Positions 1-7,691 of a DNA stretch of 26,725 bases are shown piece by piece. The stretch is from JBJMQS01 sp045802605 (GTDB lineage: Bacteria; Planctomycetota; Planctomycetia; Gemmatales; Gemmataceae), in the NCBI GenBank assembly GCA_045802605.1, contig JBJMQS010000071.1, positions 1 to 26,725 on the forward strand, written 5' to 3'. Below the pieces are notes generated by a model. The model did not search any database and was not told where the DNA came from. It saw nothing but the letters and a program-made list of their open reading frames with translations. Numbering within the stretch: position 1 is the first letter of the stretch; the number at the start of each line of letters is the position of its first letter. A program made the translations under genes and the position numbers.

Positions 1-143
1 ACTGACCACTGACCACTGACCACTGACCACTGACCACTGACCACTGACCACTGACCACTGACCACTGACCACTGACCACTGACCACTGACCACTGACCAC
101 TGACCACTGACCACTGACCACTGACCACTGACCACTGACCACT
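1..143. repeat. Perfect 7-bp tandem repeat (ACTGACC), about 20.4 copies
   Basis: The unit ACTGACC repeats without a mismatch for 20 full copies plus ACT. It starts at the window edge, so the full array may be longer. It ends one base before the bamA stop codon, on the downstream side of that gene. Read on the bamA strand the array has no stop codon in any frame, because a 7-bp unit cycles through all three frames and encodes a GQWSVVS heptapeptide. Read on the plus strand every frame meets TGA. Copy number in such arrays usually varies by slippage. Confidence 0.98.
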
Positions 144-144
144 C

Positions 145-2481
145 TTAGTAGAAGTAACCCATCCAGAAGCTGAAGATCTGCTTGCGGTCATCCGGACCCT
201 TCACAATCGGCACGCCGAAGTCCAGCGCGATCGGAAGCGGACCGAGAGCCGGGATGACGATTCGCATGCCGAGACCAGCCGTCACGCGGTAATCCGAAAT
301 CTTGACCGTTCGCTCGACAGTGCCCGAATCGACGAAGCCGACCATATAGAGCTGATCACTCGCCACCAACGGGATTTGGTACTCAGCACTATTGAGGAAC
401 GCAAAAGTACCGCCGACGTTTAGGCCTTGGTCGAACGGGCCGACGCCGCGGAACTCGAAGCCGCGGAGGCTGCGGAAGCCGCCGGCGAAGAATCGTTCGT
501 AGATGGGATCGGCCGATGTCGAGAACATGGCCTGCGATCGCAACGCCAGCACTTGCCGGCCTGAGCCGTCAGGACGCTGATAAAGCGTGAAGTACTTGGA
601 ACCTTCCACGGTGAACAATGGGAAGGTGTAATCCCCGGTAACCTGTTCGTACCCCGCCTCAAATTGGCTGCCTTCGGTTGGCCGCAAGTACGAATCGCGG
701 GTATCGCGAGTCAAAGCGCCACGGAAGCCGGCCAAAAAGTGGCTGCCGCGATACTGCTGGATCGATTCTGGATAGTAATCCGGAATGTCGTAAAGATCGA
801 CGTCTTCAAGCCGAACCGTGAGGTTGGCGGACCATTGCGGATTCAAGCGGCGGCCAAGTGTAAATCGGCCGCCGACGCGCTGCTCGTTGTACTCGGGATA
901 GCCGCGGTTGTAGTAGTATCCGCTCGCGCCGAAACTGTATTGGCTGTCGAACAAGTAGGGTTCACGCCAACTGGCGGTGTAACGCTGGAACTTTTGACCA
1001 GGCACCGCTTCGAGCCGAAACTCTTGGCCCGCACCGCGAAATGCTCCGCCGGCCAGCAACTCTTCAAATGAGGCCGGCACGCGGGTGATATCGAAGTTCT
1101 TCTCGTTGAGAACGATGGAGCCGGTGAGGCCCGCATCGGAGTTCACGCCGACGGAGAAGAGCAGACTGCCGGTCTGCGTCTCCTGCACGTTGACTAGAAT
1201 GTCTTTGACTGGATTATCGCTTTGTGGATCTAGGACCGAGACTGTCGGTCGCACGCCCGTCTCAGGGTTGTTCTCAAAGATGCCCAATCGCGTAAGGTTT
1301 CGCTCCGCCTGCGCGACGGCGGGATATTCGAGCGTTTGGCCCGGATAGAGGGGCACCTGACGCAAAATGACGTTGCGCCGCGTGGTCGTATTGCCGACAA
1401 CTTCGACGTGGCCAACGATGTCCGGCGGCCGCTCCTGCACGTTGTACTGGACAGTGACAACGCCGGGGCCCGCGTAAACGACCTCTTCCTTCGCCACGAC
1501 CTTTCGGCCAGTGTACCCGTAGAGATCGTTGATGTTCTTCATGTCGGCGGTGGTCACGTTGCGATCGTAGGTGTCGCCCGGCTTGAGCTTGATCACCTCG
1601 CGGATGCGATCCTCGGAAAATTGCGAGTTGCCGACCACCTGCACGCCGTTGACCTTAAAGCGCGGTCCCTCGTGTATGTGGAAATACACCTTTACGGTGC
1701 GACCGTCCGCTGATGGCACGATCTCGCGATTCACGCGAGCTTCGTGGTAACCGAACGTGCGGTAGTATTCTTCGAGCTTGGCGGCATCCAAATCGATCAT
1801 CGCCGGCGTGTAAGTGCCGCCGATCGCGCCGAGGAGTGAGCGCGACGTGTTGATTTGCGTTCGCAGCCGTTCGCCACTGACAAAACTGTTGCCGATGAAA
1901 TCGACCGTAGTCACTTTGACTTCTGGACCTTCTGAGATACGGAAGATCACGCGCGAATCATCTGGGTTGCCGCCCTCCGCCAACTCGACGTGAGCGAACA
2001 TCCGGCCCTTTTCGTGAAAGAACCGCTCGATGGCCCGGCAAGCGTCCTTATTGGCGATCGGGTTCAACAGCACGCCGCGGTGCAAACCGGTCAGCGAGAG
2101 TAGTTCATCGTCCTTGGCGTGCTTCGCGCCTTCGAAACGTATTTCCTGAACGATGCTCGGAAGTTCCACAACGTCGAAATAGACAACGACCTTGTCGTCG
2201 GACGTGAGCTGAAAGCTAGCCCGCACATCGCGGAACGAGTGCGTCGCCATCAACGCGGTGACGTCGTCTTGGATCTTACCGGGACTATATTTGGTGTCGG
2301 GGCGGCTCTTGATGGTGTTGCGAATTCGCTCGGCCGGCACAGCACGATTGCCGCGCGGAATGACCTCGGAGATCAACTTGTCCGCAGGCGATTGAGCGCG
2401 AGCAGATCCAGCGAGAATGACGAGCGCATAGATTGCGACCGGCAAGCGAACGAATGACACGGCTTGGCAGACGGCTCGCAT
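145..2481 (-). CDS. bamA: Outer-membrane assembly factor BamA (Omp85 family)
   Basis: Inserts beta-barrel proteins into the outer membrane. From the chosen start there is a signal peptide (MRAVCQ... ending near ARAQS) and then five POTRA-like modules. Numbered from an upstream in-frame ATG at 2559, which gives 804 aa, these begin near residues 63, 135, 212, 300 and 382; each later module opens with a V-E/D-F-x-G-N-like strand. The C-terminal barrel spans about 465-804. The conserved barrel-loop motif LRGF is at 698-701 and the protein ends in aromatic residues (GYFY), as a barrel signal should. I prefer the start at 2481 over 2559 because AAAGGA lies about 7 nt upstream, the signal peptide begins there, and a promoter-like pair (2541-2569) would place the transcript start downstream of 2559. 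The preferred product is 778 aa. No skp/ompH or lpxD neighbour is visible, but the window edge cuts the downstream side. Confidence 0.95.
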   Translation of the reverse strand: MRAVCQAVSFVRLPVAIYALVILAGSARAQSPADKLISEVIPRGNRAVPAERIRNTIKSRPDTKYSPGKIQDDVTALMATHSFRDVRASFQLTSDDKVVVYFDVVELPSIVQEIRFEGAKHAKDDELLSLTGLHRGVLLNPIANKDACRAIERFFHEKGRMFAHVELAEGGNPDDSRVIFRISEGPEVKVTTVDFIGNSFVSGERLRTQINTSRSLLGAIGGTYTPAMIDLDAAKLEEYYRTFGYHEARVNREIVPSADGRTVKVYFHIHEGPRFKVNGVQVVGNSQFSEDRIREVIKLKPGDTYDRNVTTADMKNINDLYGYTGRKVVAKEEVVYAGPGVVTVQYNVQERPPDIVGHVEVVGNTTTRRNVILRQVPLYPGQTLEYPAVAQAERNLTRLGIFENNPETGVRPTVSVLDPQSDNPVKDILVNVQETQTGSLLFSVGVNSDAGLTGSIVLNEKNFDITRVPASFEELLAGGAFRGAGQEFRLEAVPGQKFQRYTASWREPYLFDSQYSFGASGYYYNRGYPEYNEQRVGGRFTLGRRLNPQWSANLTVRLEDVDLYDIPDYYPESIQQYRGSHFLAGFRGALTRDTRDSYLRPTEGSQFEAGYEQVTGDYTFPLFTVEGSKYFTLYQRPDGSGRQVLALRSQAMFSTSADPIYERFFAGGFRSLRGFEFRGVGPFDQGLNVGGTFAFLNSAEYQIPLVASDQLYMVGFVDSGTVERTVKISDYRVTAGLGMRIVIPALGPLPIALDFGVPIVKGPDDRKQIFSFWMGYFY

Positions 2482-2540
2482 CGACAGTCCTTTGTCTTCG
2501 CCCATTCCGGGCGCGTAGCGGACCCGCTGGCAGACGAGGG

Positions 2541-2569
2541 GAAATAGGGGTGTTGCCAAATAGTGTCAA
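2541..2569 (-). promoter_or_regulatory. Candidate sigma70-type promoter for bamA
   Basis: On the minus strand TTGACA (2564-2569) is followed after 17 nt by TATTTC (2541-2546). The -35 hexamer is perfect and the spacing ideal, but the -10 matches only three of six bases. Transcription would start near 2534, leaving a leader of about 50 nt before the bamA ATG at 2481. Sequence inference only. Confidence 0.4.
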
Positions 2570-2591
2570 GGCCACCCGTAAGCAGTATGAA

Positions 2592-2667
2592 GAGGTGAAC
2601 GGGTGAAGCGGTGAAAAAACAGGCATTTGCTTGTATCGCCGTTTCGCCTCCTCACCCTTTCTACCTC
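2592..2667. repeat. Imperfect inverted repeat between divergent genes
   Basis: The left arm (2592-2616, beginning GAGGTGAACGGGTGAAG) pairs with the right arm (2642-2667) with about four mismatches and one gap. The loop is 25 nt (2617-2641). The element lies between the bamA promoter side and the ATG of the membrane protein gene at 2676, which begins 8 nt after the right arm. It may be a dispersed palindromic repeat or a hairpin in the leader of the plus-strand gene. Confidence 0.6.
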
Positions 2668-2675
2668 GTCACTCC

Positions 2676-4025
2676 ATGCCTCCATCTATCTTCATCGATT
2701 TCAGTTTGCCAAATTCGACCACCTGGTTTTACTTCTCGGTGATCCTGGCGATCGCCCTCTTTTTCAAATTCAGTCGCATTTTCAGCCTTCGCAATTGGGA
2801 CGTGCTGGCCCTCTTCGCCATGGTGCCAGGCCTGTTGCTGGTGCAGGAGGCGCACGAACTGCGGCGACAGGCCACGCAACTAGCCAACGCGGCGCGAATC
2901 TATGCGATGCCCGATGACGGCGGTGTCGGCAAAGCGATCGCCGGCTCGCTCGAGGGACCGGCGCGACTGCGCGACGACATGGCAAATCAGCGTTTATGGT
3001 GGGGGTACTTCGTCCTTATCGCCGGCTCGGCCTATTGGCTCTTGCGCTGTTTGATTGACACGGCTCTCATTGAGCGGCCCGCGCTGCACCCAAATCTCAA
3101 TCCAGCAGGTCTCGCATGGCTGGCGTTGGCATTGTTCGCCAGCCTGGGCGTCGTGGCGGTGACGAAGCGCGTGACGGGCGAACTTCCTTTGGGTTCTCCC
3201 CACGTCGTTATCCAGGAAGCCGAGGTCCGCGCGACCAAACTTGTGCAATCCACCTCAGGCATTGATTCGGAGCGTGTGCAATGGTGGGTCGAGCGAACGC
3301 TTTCGGGGACCTGCCATCTGGCTGTCGTTGTCGGATTAATTTTGGTGGGCCGACGGCATTTCGGGACCACGACCGTCGGGGTCGCCGCGGCGACCGCCTA
3401 TCTGCTGTTGCCATACATCGCCGTCCACTTGACGAAGGTCGAGCATGTCTTGCCGTCGGCGTTGCTGGTGTGGGCCGTGGTCATCTATCAGCGGCCTGCG
3501 GTGTCAGGCGCGTTATTGGGATTGGCCGGCGGCTGGTTCTTGTTTCCGCTCTTGGTAGTCCCAGTGTGGGCGCACTTCTACAAGCGCCGCGGGATGGGCC
3601 GATTTTTGGCCGCGTTCGCTGTCGCCGCCGGCATTAGCTTGGCATTGGTGGCGTTCGCCCTGTGGGCCAACGATCGATTTACCTGGCGCATCCCGACCAT
3701 AATCAGTGTGCCCGAGTTGAAGAACTGGCGCGTGCCGGGGGCCGAAGGATTCTGGACCGGGATCTATTGGGCCTATCGCTTACCGGTCTTCATTTGCGCA
3801 CTGGCCTTCGTCGTATTGACGGCCTTTTGGCCCGAGCCCAAAGATTTGGGCCACGTGCTGGCTCTGTCCTGCGCACATTTACTCGGAGCGCAGCTCTGGT
3901 ACGCTCGCGGCGGCGGGACTTATGTGCTGTGGTATTTGCCGCTTTTGCTCTTGATGGTCTTTCGGCCCACGATGGCGGATCGATTGCCGCCGGACATGGT
4001 TGCGGATCAAAGTTCCCCAGTGTAG
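2676..4025 (+). CDS. Polytopic integral membrane protein, function unknown
   Basis: A 449-aa protein with about eleven hydrophobic segments: near residues 16-30, 40-56, 108-128, 147-163, then a run of closely spaced segments through the second half, ending LWYLPLLLLMVF before a short polar tail. A larger soluble loop (about 57-107, rich in Arg, Glu and Asp) lies between the second and third segments. I do not recognise a catalytic motif. It resembles the conserved hypothetical membrane proteins often seen in planctomycetes. An in-frame TTG at 2631 would add 15 residues, but those fall in the inverted repeat, so the ATG at 2676 is preferred. The gene overlaps the end of queD tail to tail by 19 bp. 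Confidence 0.85.
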   Translation: MPPSIFIDFSLPNSTTWFYFSVILAIALFFKFSRIFSLRNWDVLALFAMVPGLLLVQEAHELRRQATQLANAARIYAMPDDGGVGKAIAGSLEGPARLRDDMANQRLWWGYFVLIAGSAYWLLRCLIDTALIERPALHPNLNPAGLAWLALALFASLGVVAVTKRVTGELPLGSPHVVIQEAEVRATKLVQSTSGIDSERVQWWVERTLSGTCHLAVVVGLILVGRRHFGTTTVGVAAATAYLLLPYIAVHLTKVEHVLPSALLVWAVVIYQRPAVSGALLGLAGGWFLFPLLVVPVWAHFYKRRGMGRFLAAFAVAAGISLALVAFALWANDRFTWRIPTIISVPELKNWRVPGAEGFWTGIYWAYRLPVFICALAFVVLTAFWPEPKDLGHVLALSCAHLLGAQLWYARGGGTYVLWYLPLLLLMVFRPTMADRLPPDMVADQSSPV

Positions 4026-4414
4026 GTGGCGTAACAATTTTCCGTTTCCCACAGTCGGACCTCAACGACGGGCAACCCCTGACGCCGTCCATAGTCAAAG
4101 ATCAACTTGGCGATGTTTTCCGCGGTGGGATTCACGTCGAGCACGAAGATCGGTTCATTCTGTTTTTGCAGATAACCCAATACTGGATCGTCTCGGTGCA
4201 GCAGCATCTTGTGGTCAATGGTGTCATCGATCCACCGTTGCAGGATCTGCTTAATCTGGGAAAAATCGACGAGCATGCCGAGCGCATCGAGCGACGCTCC
4301 TTCGAGCGTGACCACCGCCCTGCCATTGTGTCCGTGCAAATTGCGACACTTGCCGTCGTAGTTCAGCAATCGGTGGCCGTAGCAGAAATGAATTTCGCGC
4401 GTCACCCGGTACAT
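4007..4414 (-). CDS. queD: 6-carboxytetrahydropterin synthase / 6-pyruvoyltetrahydropterin synthase family
   Basis: QueD converts dihydroneopterin triphosphate to 6-carboxytetrahydropterin on the way to queuosine and other 7-deazapurines. The 135-aa product has the zinc ligands H14 (FCYGH), H27 and H29 (LHGH), the catalytic Cys23 in GKCRNLHGHNG, the D-H pair in IDHKMLL, the NPTAEN motif and a C-terminal Glu (WETENCY). Length fits the family. Of two nearby ATGs (4423 and 4414) the second has AGGA about 8 nt upstream, so it is chosen. Longer starts would translate the palindrome at 4435-4506 and are rejected. No queC, queE or queF is in view. A eukaryotic-type PTPS role in tetrahydrobiopterin synthesis is less likely but not excluded. 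Confidence 0.9.
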   Translation of the reverse strand: MYRVTREIHFCYGHRLLNYDGKCRNLHGHNGRAVVTLEGASLDALGMLVDFSQIKQILQRWIDDTIDHKMLLHRDDPVLGYLQKQNEPIFVLDVNPTAENIAKLIFDYGRRQGLPVVEVRLWETENCYATYTGEL

Positions 4415-4434
4415 TGTTGGCATCCTAAATCGGG

Positions 4435-4506
4435 AGTTAACCGCCGAGGCGCAGAGAACGAAGAGAAAACCGTTTCTTCGTGTTCTCTGCGCCCCGGCGG
4501 TTAACT
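4435..4506. repeat. Near-perfect palindrome with about 30-bp arms
   Basis: The left arm (4435-4464, starting AGTTAACCGCCGAGGCGCAG) pairs with the right arm (4475-4506) with one mismatch and a 2-nt insertion, leaving about a 10-nt loop. It sits in the shared leader region between divergent queD and the hydrolase gene. Palindromes with an ACCGC...GCGCAGAG core recur in intergenic regions of many bacteria, so this is probably a dispersed non-coding repeat copy (from memory, not checked). Confidence 0.85.
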
Positions 4507-4550
4507 CTTTCTTTATGGTACTGGCTGAGCAAACCGCTAGGATAGGCTTC

Positions 4551-5336
4551 ATGCTTCAGCGAAAATACCTCTTTCCCAACGTCATCGAGTTGAACTATCA
4601 GGCCGGGCGAAAGCTCGGCGTGAACGTCTATCTAATTGACGGCGGCAGCGAATTTGCCATCCTCGACATTGGCTACGAAGATGCCGTGCCGGAGATCATT
4701 GAACTCGTCCGGCAAATGGACTTCAGCCTGGCTCAGTGCAAATTGCTCATCGCCACCCACGCCGATGCCGACCACATCCAGGGACTGGCGCGAGCTAAGG
4801 ATCTCTTCAAAGCCAAGGTGGCTGCCCACCCAACATGCGTGAAACCATTGGAAGAGGGCGACTCCGAATTGACTTTTGCCCGCATTCGCGCACAAGGCAT
4901 CGATCTGCCCATGCCGCCGGTGAAGGTCGATGTGTTGCTCGACGAGGGTGATGAAATCGTCGTGGGCTCGCAAAAGCTGCGCGTCTGGCATACGCCGGGC
5001 CACACGGATGGTCAGCTTAGCTTCAAAATGAAAAATCTGCTTTTTTGCGGCGACAACATTTATGCGGATGGCTGCGTTGGCGTGATCGACGCCCATCACG
5101 GCTCGCATCTTCCCGATTTTGTGAAGTCGCTCGAACGCATCCGCGACGACAATTCGGAGTTTTGGCTCCCCAGTCACGGACCGGCTTTTCGCCGAGATGA
5201 CAAGCTCATCAAGAAGACAATTGACCGTTTGAAGCAATATCAGCACATGGCCGACTTCGGCACCTGCGCGGTGGATTGGCCGTTATTGGAGAAATGGGAG
5301 AAGGATGTCCTGACTGGGAAGCTGCCGAAGTTCTGA
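4551..5336 (+). CDS. Metallo-beta-lactamase-fold hydrolase, glyoxalase II-like
   Basis: A 261-aa MBL-fold protein. Visible metal-site elements are THADADH (residues 69-75), HTPGHT (147-152), GDN around D168, and H209 in SHGP. The usual HxHxDH reads H-x-D-x-D-H here, with Asp72 in place of the second His, while the remaining ligands H70, D74, H75, H151, D168 and H209 are present. The substrate cannot be named; hydroxyacylglutathione hydrolase-like thioesterases share this layout. The start at 4551 (MLQRKYLF) is preferred to 4515 because it follows an AGGATAGG stretch and the earlier residues look unconserved. The gene stands alone, divergent from queD. Confidence 0.85.
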   Translation: MLQRKYLFPNVIELNYQAGRKLGVNVYLIDGGSEFAILDIGYEDAVPEIIELVRQMDFSLAQCKLLIATHADADHIQGLARAKDLFKAKVAAHPTCVKPLEEGDSELTFARIRAQGIDLPMPPVKVDVLLDEGDEIVVGSQKLRVWHTPGHTDGQLSFKMKNLLFCGDNIYADGCVGVIDAHHGSHLPDFVKSLERIRDDNSEFWLPSHGPAFRRDDKLIKKTIDRLKQYQHMADFGTCAVDWPLLEKWEKDVLTGKLPKF

Positions 5337-5354
5337 TCAGGCAAATGAATGCAA

Positions 5355-5384
5355 TTGACGCCGCGACCATTTTCCAACTAAACT
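5355..5384 (+). promoter_or_regulatory. Candidate promoter for the methyltransferase gene
   Basis: TTGACG (5355-5360) and TAAACT (5379-5384) are separated by 18 nt, giving a leader of roughly 30 nt before the GTG at 5424. This is a moderate match to the sigma70 consensus and a sequence inference only. Confidence 0.3.
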
Positions 5385-5423
5385 CAGCCGGATTTTCCAC
5401 TCACCCTATGGCAGGATGCTGTA

Positions 5424-6584
5424 GTGCTTCATCCATCGCTCTTATCCTCTTCGGCTAACGCGTTCGTACTTAGCCTGAAACGGCCGTACCGTTACGTCCG
5501 GCATCACCTTCAGGAATGGTGGCGCCGCGTTCATTGGCGATACCATGGATTGAAATGGGTTGTCGCGACCGACAAAGTCTCTGGCAGCGATGTAGAAATC
5601 AGCGGTTGGGCATTGATCCCACCGTGGCGACGCCAGGAGATCACATTCACGTGTAACGGTGTACCGTTCGCCGAAGTGGAATATCCAATTCCGCGCTCGG
5701 ATGTCGCCCAATCATTCCCGCATGCTCCTTGGGCAGTCATGAGCGGGTTCATCTGCAGGACGAAACTGCCAGCCCCACTCCCGCCGGGCGGCAAACTGAC
5801 GTTTGAATGTGTCTTGGCTCGCTCAGGCCGGCGGTTGTTGCCGACGTATTACCCTCAGTATTTCCGCGCGGCGGCACCCTCCGATCCGCCGCTGCCCGAT
5901 GCGATTCGCCGCGAACGGGTCACTACCCAGAATAGTCCCGATGTTTTTGTCCGCGAGGGGTTCATCCATTTTGAGCGATTGCAAGAGGCATGTCGCAAAG
6001 TGACCGGACAAGGATTCGAAGGACGGCAGAACATTCTCGACTGGGGCTGCGGGAGTGGCCGACTCTCGCGCTATCTCAGCGATCGCACGCCCGCCACCTT
6101 TACGGGAGTGGACGTCGATCCGCATAACGTTCAGTGGTGTCGCGCCCACCTTCCTTTTGGCCGATTTGAATCCATCAATCTCCATCCCCCTACGATGTTT
6201 GCGGATGGAGAATTCGATCTGGTGATCGGACTATCCGTTTTCACGCACTTGCGGGAAGCCGATCAGTTCGAATGGCTGGAAGAACTCAGACGCGTGACCC
6301 GGCCCGGCGCGATTCTTCTTCTCACGATCCATGGGGAAGCGCATTTTTGGATCATGCCGGCCACCTTGCCGCCGGAACTGGAGCAAAAACGCCGGCGCAC
6401 CGGTTTCGTGGCGGTGCCCAATGTTCAGTACGATGCGAAACTTGAGGAAGCGGACTACTACCAGAATATCTTTCACACCCACGCATACATTCGCCAGCAT
6501 TGGTCGAAGTACTTTAAGATTCGCGGCATCTTGCCGGGCTACATTGGCAATCAGGATGTAGTAATTGTCGAACGGCGCGAATAA
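5424..6584 (+). CDS. Class I SAM-dependent methyltransferase with an N-terminal accessory domain
   Basis: A 386-aa protein. Residues about 50-150 form a beta-rich N-terminal domain (SGWALIPPW and GFICRTKLPAPLPPGGKL). Its GWA...F motif resembles small domains that accompany some surface-polysaccharide methyltransferases and glycosyltransferases. The methyltransferase fold follows: motif I ILDWGCGSG (204-212), an acidic strand-2 end in GVDVDPHN (about 228), and FDLVIGLSVFTHL (about 264-276) as motif IV. The start is a GTG with AGGA seven nt upstream. The acceptor is unknown. The stop codon is one nucleotide from the stop of the convergent fabH-like gene. Confidence 0.85.
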   Translation: MLHPSLLSSSANAFVLSLKRPYRYVRHHLQEWWRRVHWRYHGLKWVVATDKVSGSDVEISGWALIPPWRRQEITFTCNGVPFAEVEYPIPRSDVAQSFPHAPWAVMSGFICRTKLPAPLPPGGKLTFECVLARSGRRLLPTYYPQYFRAAAPSDPPLPDAIRRERVTTQNSPDVFVREGFIHFERLQEACRKVTGQGFEGRQNILDWGCGSGRLSRYLSDRTPATFTGVDVDPHNVQWCRAHLPFGRFESINLHPPTMFADGEFDLVIGLSVFTHLREADQFEWLEELRRVTRPGAILLLTIHGEAHFWIMPATLPPELEQKRRRTGFVAVPNVQYDAKLEEADYYQNIFHTHAYIRQHWSKYFKIRGILPGYIGNQDVVIVERRE

Positions 6585-6585
6585 T

Positions 6586-7590
6586 TCAGACGCGCCAAAT
6601 GCTCGCGCCCCACGTCAGACCGCCGCCCACGGCCGCGAGCAAAATATTCGTCCCCGCGCGGACGCGGCCGTCACGGCGAACATCGTCCAAAAGGACTCCG
6701 AGCGAGCCGCCCGATGTATTGCCCGTTCGCTCGATAATCGTTGGGCACTTTATCGCATCCAAGTGCAACGCTTCGCGAACGCGCTCGACAATTCGCAGAT
6801 TTGATTGATGCAGCAACACCAGATCCACATCGTCCATGGTCATGCCGGCGTCGGCCAAAGTGACCGGCACCATTCGCGTCAGTGTCTCGATCGCAAAGCG
6901 ATAGACCGCCAAGCCGTTCATTGTCAGATAGCCGTACCGCTCGGGTTCTTCCACGTGCGGCGGCAGATCGGCGGCACAGCGCGGCTGATATATGTAGGCC
7001 CACTGGCTGCCGTCAGATCGCAGCTTCTGCGAGACGATGCCCAGGTTCGGATCATCCGCGCGGCTTAGCACAGCCGCACAGGCCGCATCGCCAAAGAGGG
7101 CGGCCATCTTGGGGTCATCTTGATTGACGATCGAGCTGAGGACGTCGGAGCCAACAACGAGCACATTGCGGTAGGCACCCGCGCGAATGCCGTTGGCGGC
7201 CAAGTGCATGCCGGCCAGGAAGCCAGTACATGCGGACGTGAGGTCGAAGGCCCCGCACGGCACGCCGCCGATGTCGGCGACGATTCGTTGCGAAGTGGCT
7301 GGGCAGTTCATCTCCGCCGTCATCGTGGCGCAGATAACGAGGTCGAGTTCCTGGGCGGAAATCTCCGCGTCTTCTAGCGCCTGGCGGGCGGCAGCGGCCC
7401 CGAGAACTCCGGTGCGTTCGCCTTCGGTAGCGACGGGGCGGTCTACGACGCCGGTACGTTCCGCGACCCAGCCGCGACGAAGACCGAGCCGGTCTTCGTA
7501 GTGGTGACTGGGTACGGACTGGCCGCCCAGAGCCGAGCCAGTCCCGACAATACGGCACCCGTAGCCGGGTAAATCCATTCCGGTTCTCAT
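6586..7590 (-). CDS. fabH: 3-oxoacyl-ACP synthase III (FabH-type ketosynthase)
   Basis: Condenses an acyl-CoA primer with malonyl-ACP to begin fatty-acid synthesis. The 334-aa thiolase-fold protein carries the FabH catalytic triad: Cys121 in LTSACTGF, His261 in LLHQSNLRI and Asn291 in RTGNTSGGS. The glycine-rich C-terminus (AVGGGLTWGAS) is also typical. The HQ-S-N-LRI stretch is the usual ACP/CoA-binding signature with Ser where Ala is common. M1 at 7590 and M5 at 7578 are both possible starts; neither has a strong ribosome site. No other fab gene is nearby, so it could be a second, pathway-specific FabH copy. Confidence 0.9.
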   Translation of the reverse strand: MRTGMDLPGYGCRIVGTGSALGGQSVPSHHYEDRLGLRRGWVAERTGVVDRPVATEGERTGVLGAAAARQALEDAEISAQELDLVICATMTAEMNCPATSQRIVADIGGVPCGAFDLTSACTGFLAGMHLAANGIRAGAYRNVLVVGSDVLSSIVNQDDPKMAALFGDAACAAVLSRADDPNLGIVSQKLRSDGSQWAYIYQPRCAADLPPHVEEPERYGYLTMNGLAVYRFAIETLTRMVPVTLADAGMTMDDVDLVLLHQSNLRIVERVREALHLDAIKCPTIIERTGNTSGGSLGVLLDDVRRDGRVRAGTNILLAAVGGGLTWGASIWRV

Positions 7591-7691
7591 GATTCGCAGA
7601 CGCCTATCGGCTGCGGCGATACCATTCCATTAAACGGCGAACGGGCTTAGGTTCCACCTGTGCCCGGCATTTTAGGCCAACTGGGGGCGAT

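Noticed and set aside
2482..2559. Longer bamA start at 2559
   Set aside because: It adds residues before the signal peptide and would lie upstream of the predicted transcript start; the ATG at 2481 has a good ribosome site.
3662..4504. Plus-strand open frame of 280 codons across the membrane gene and queD
   Set aside because: It lies out of frame in one recognisable gene and antisense to another, with Arg-rich composition and no recognisable domain.
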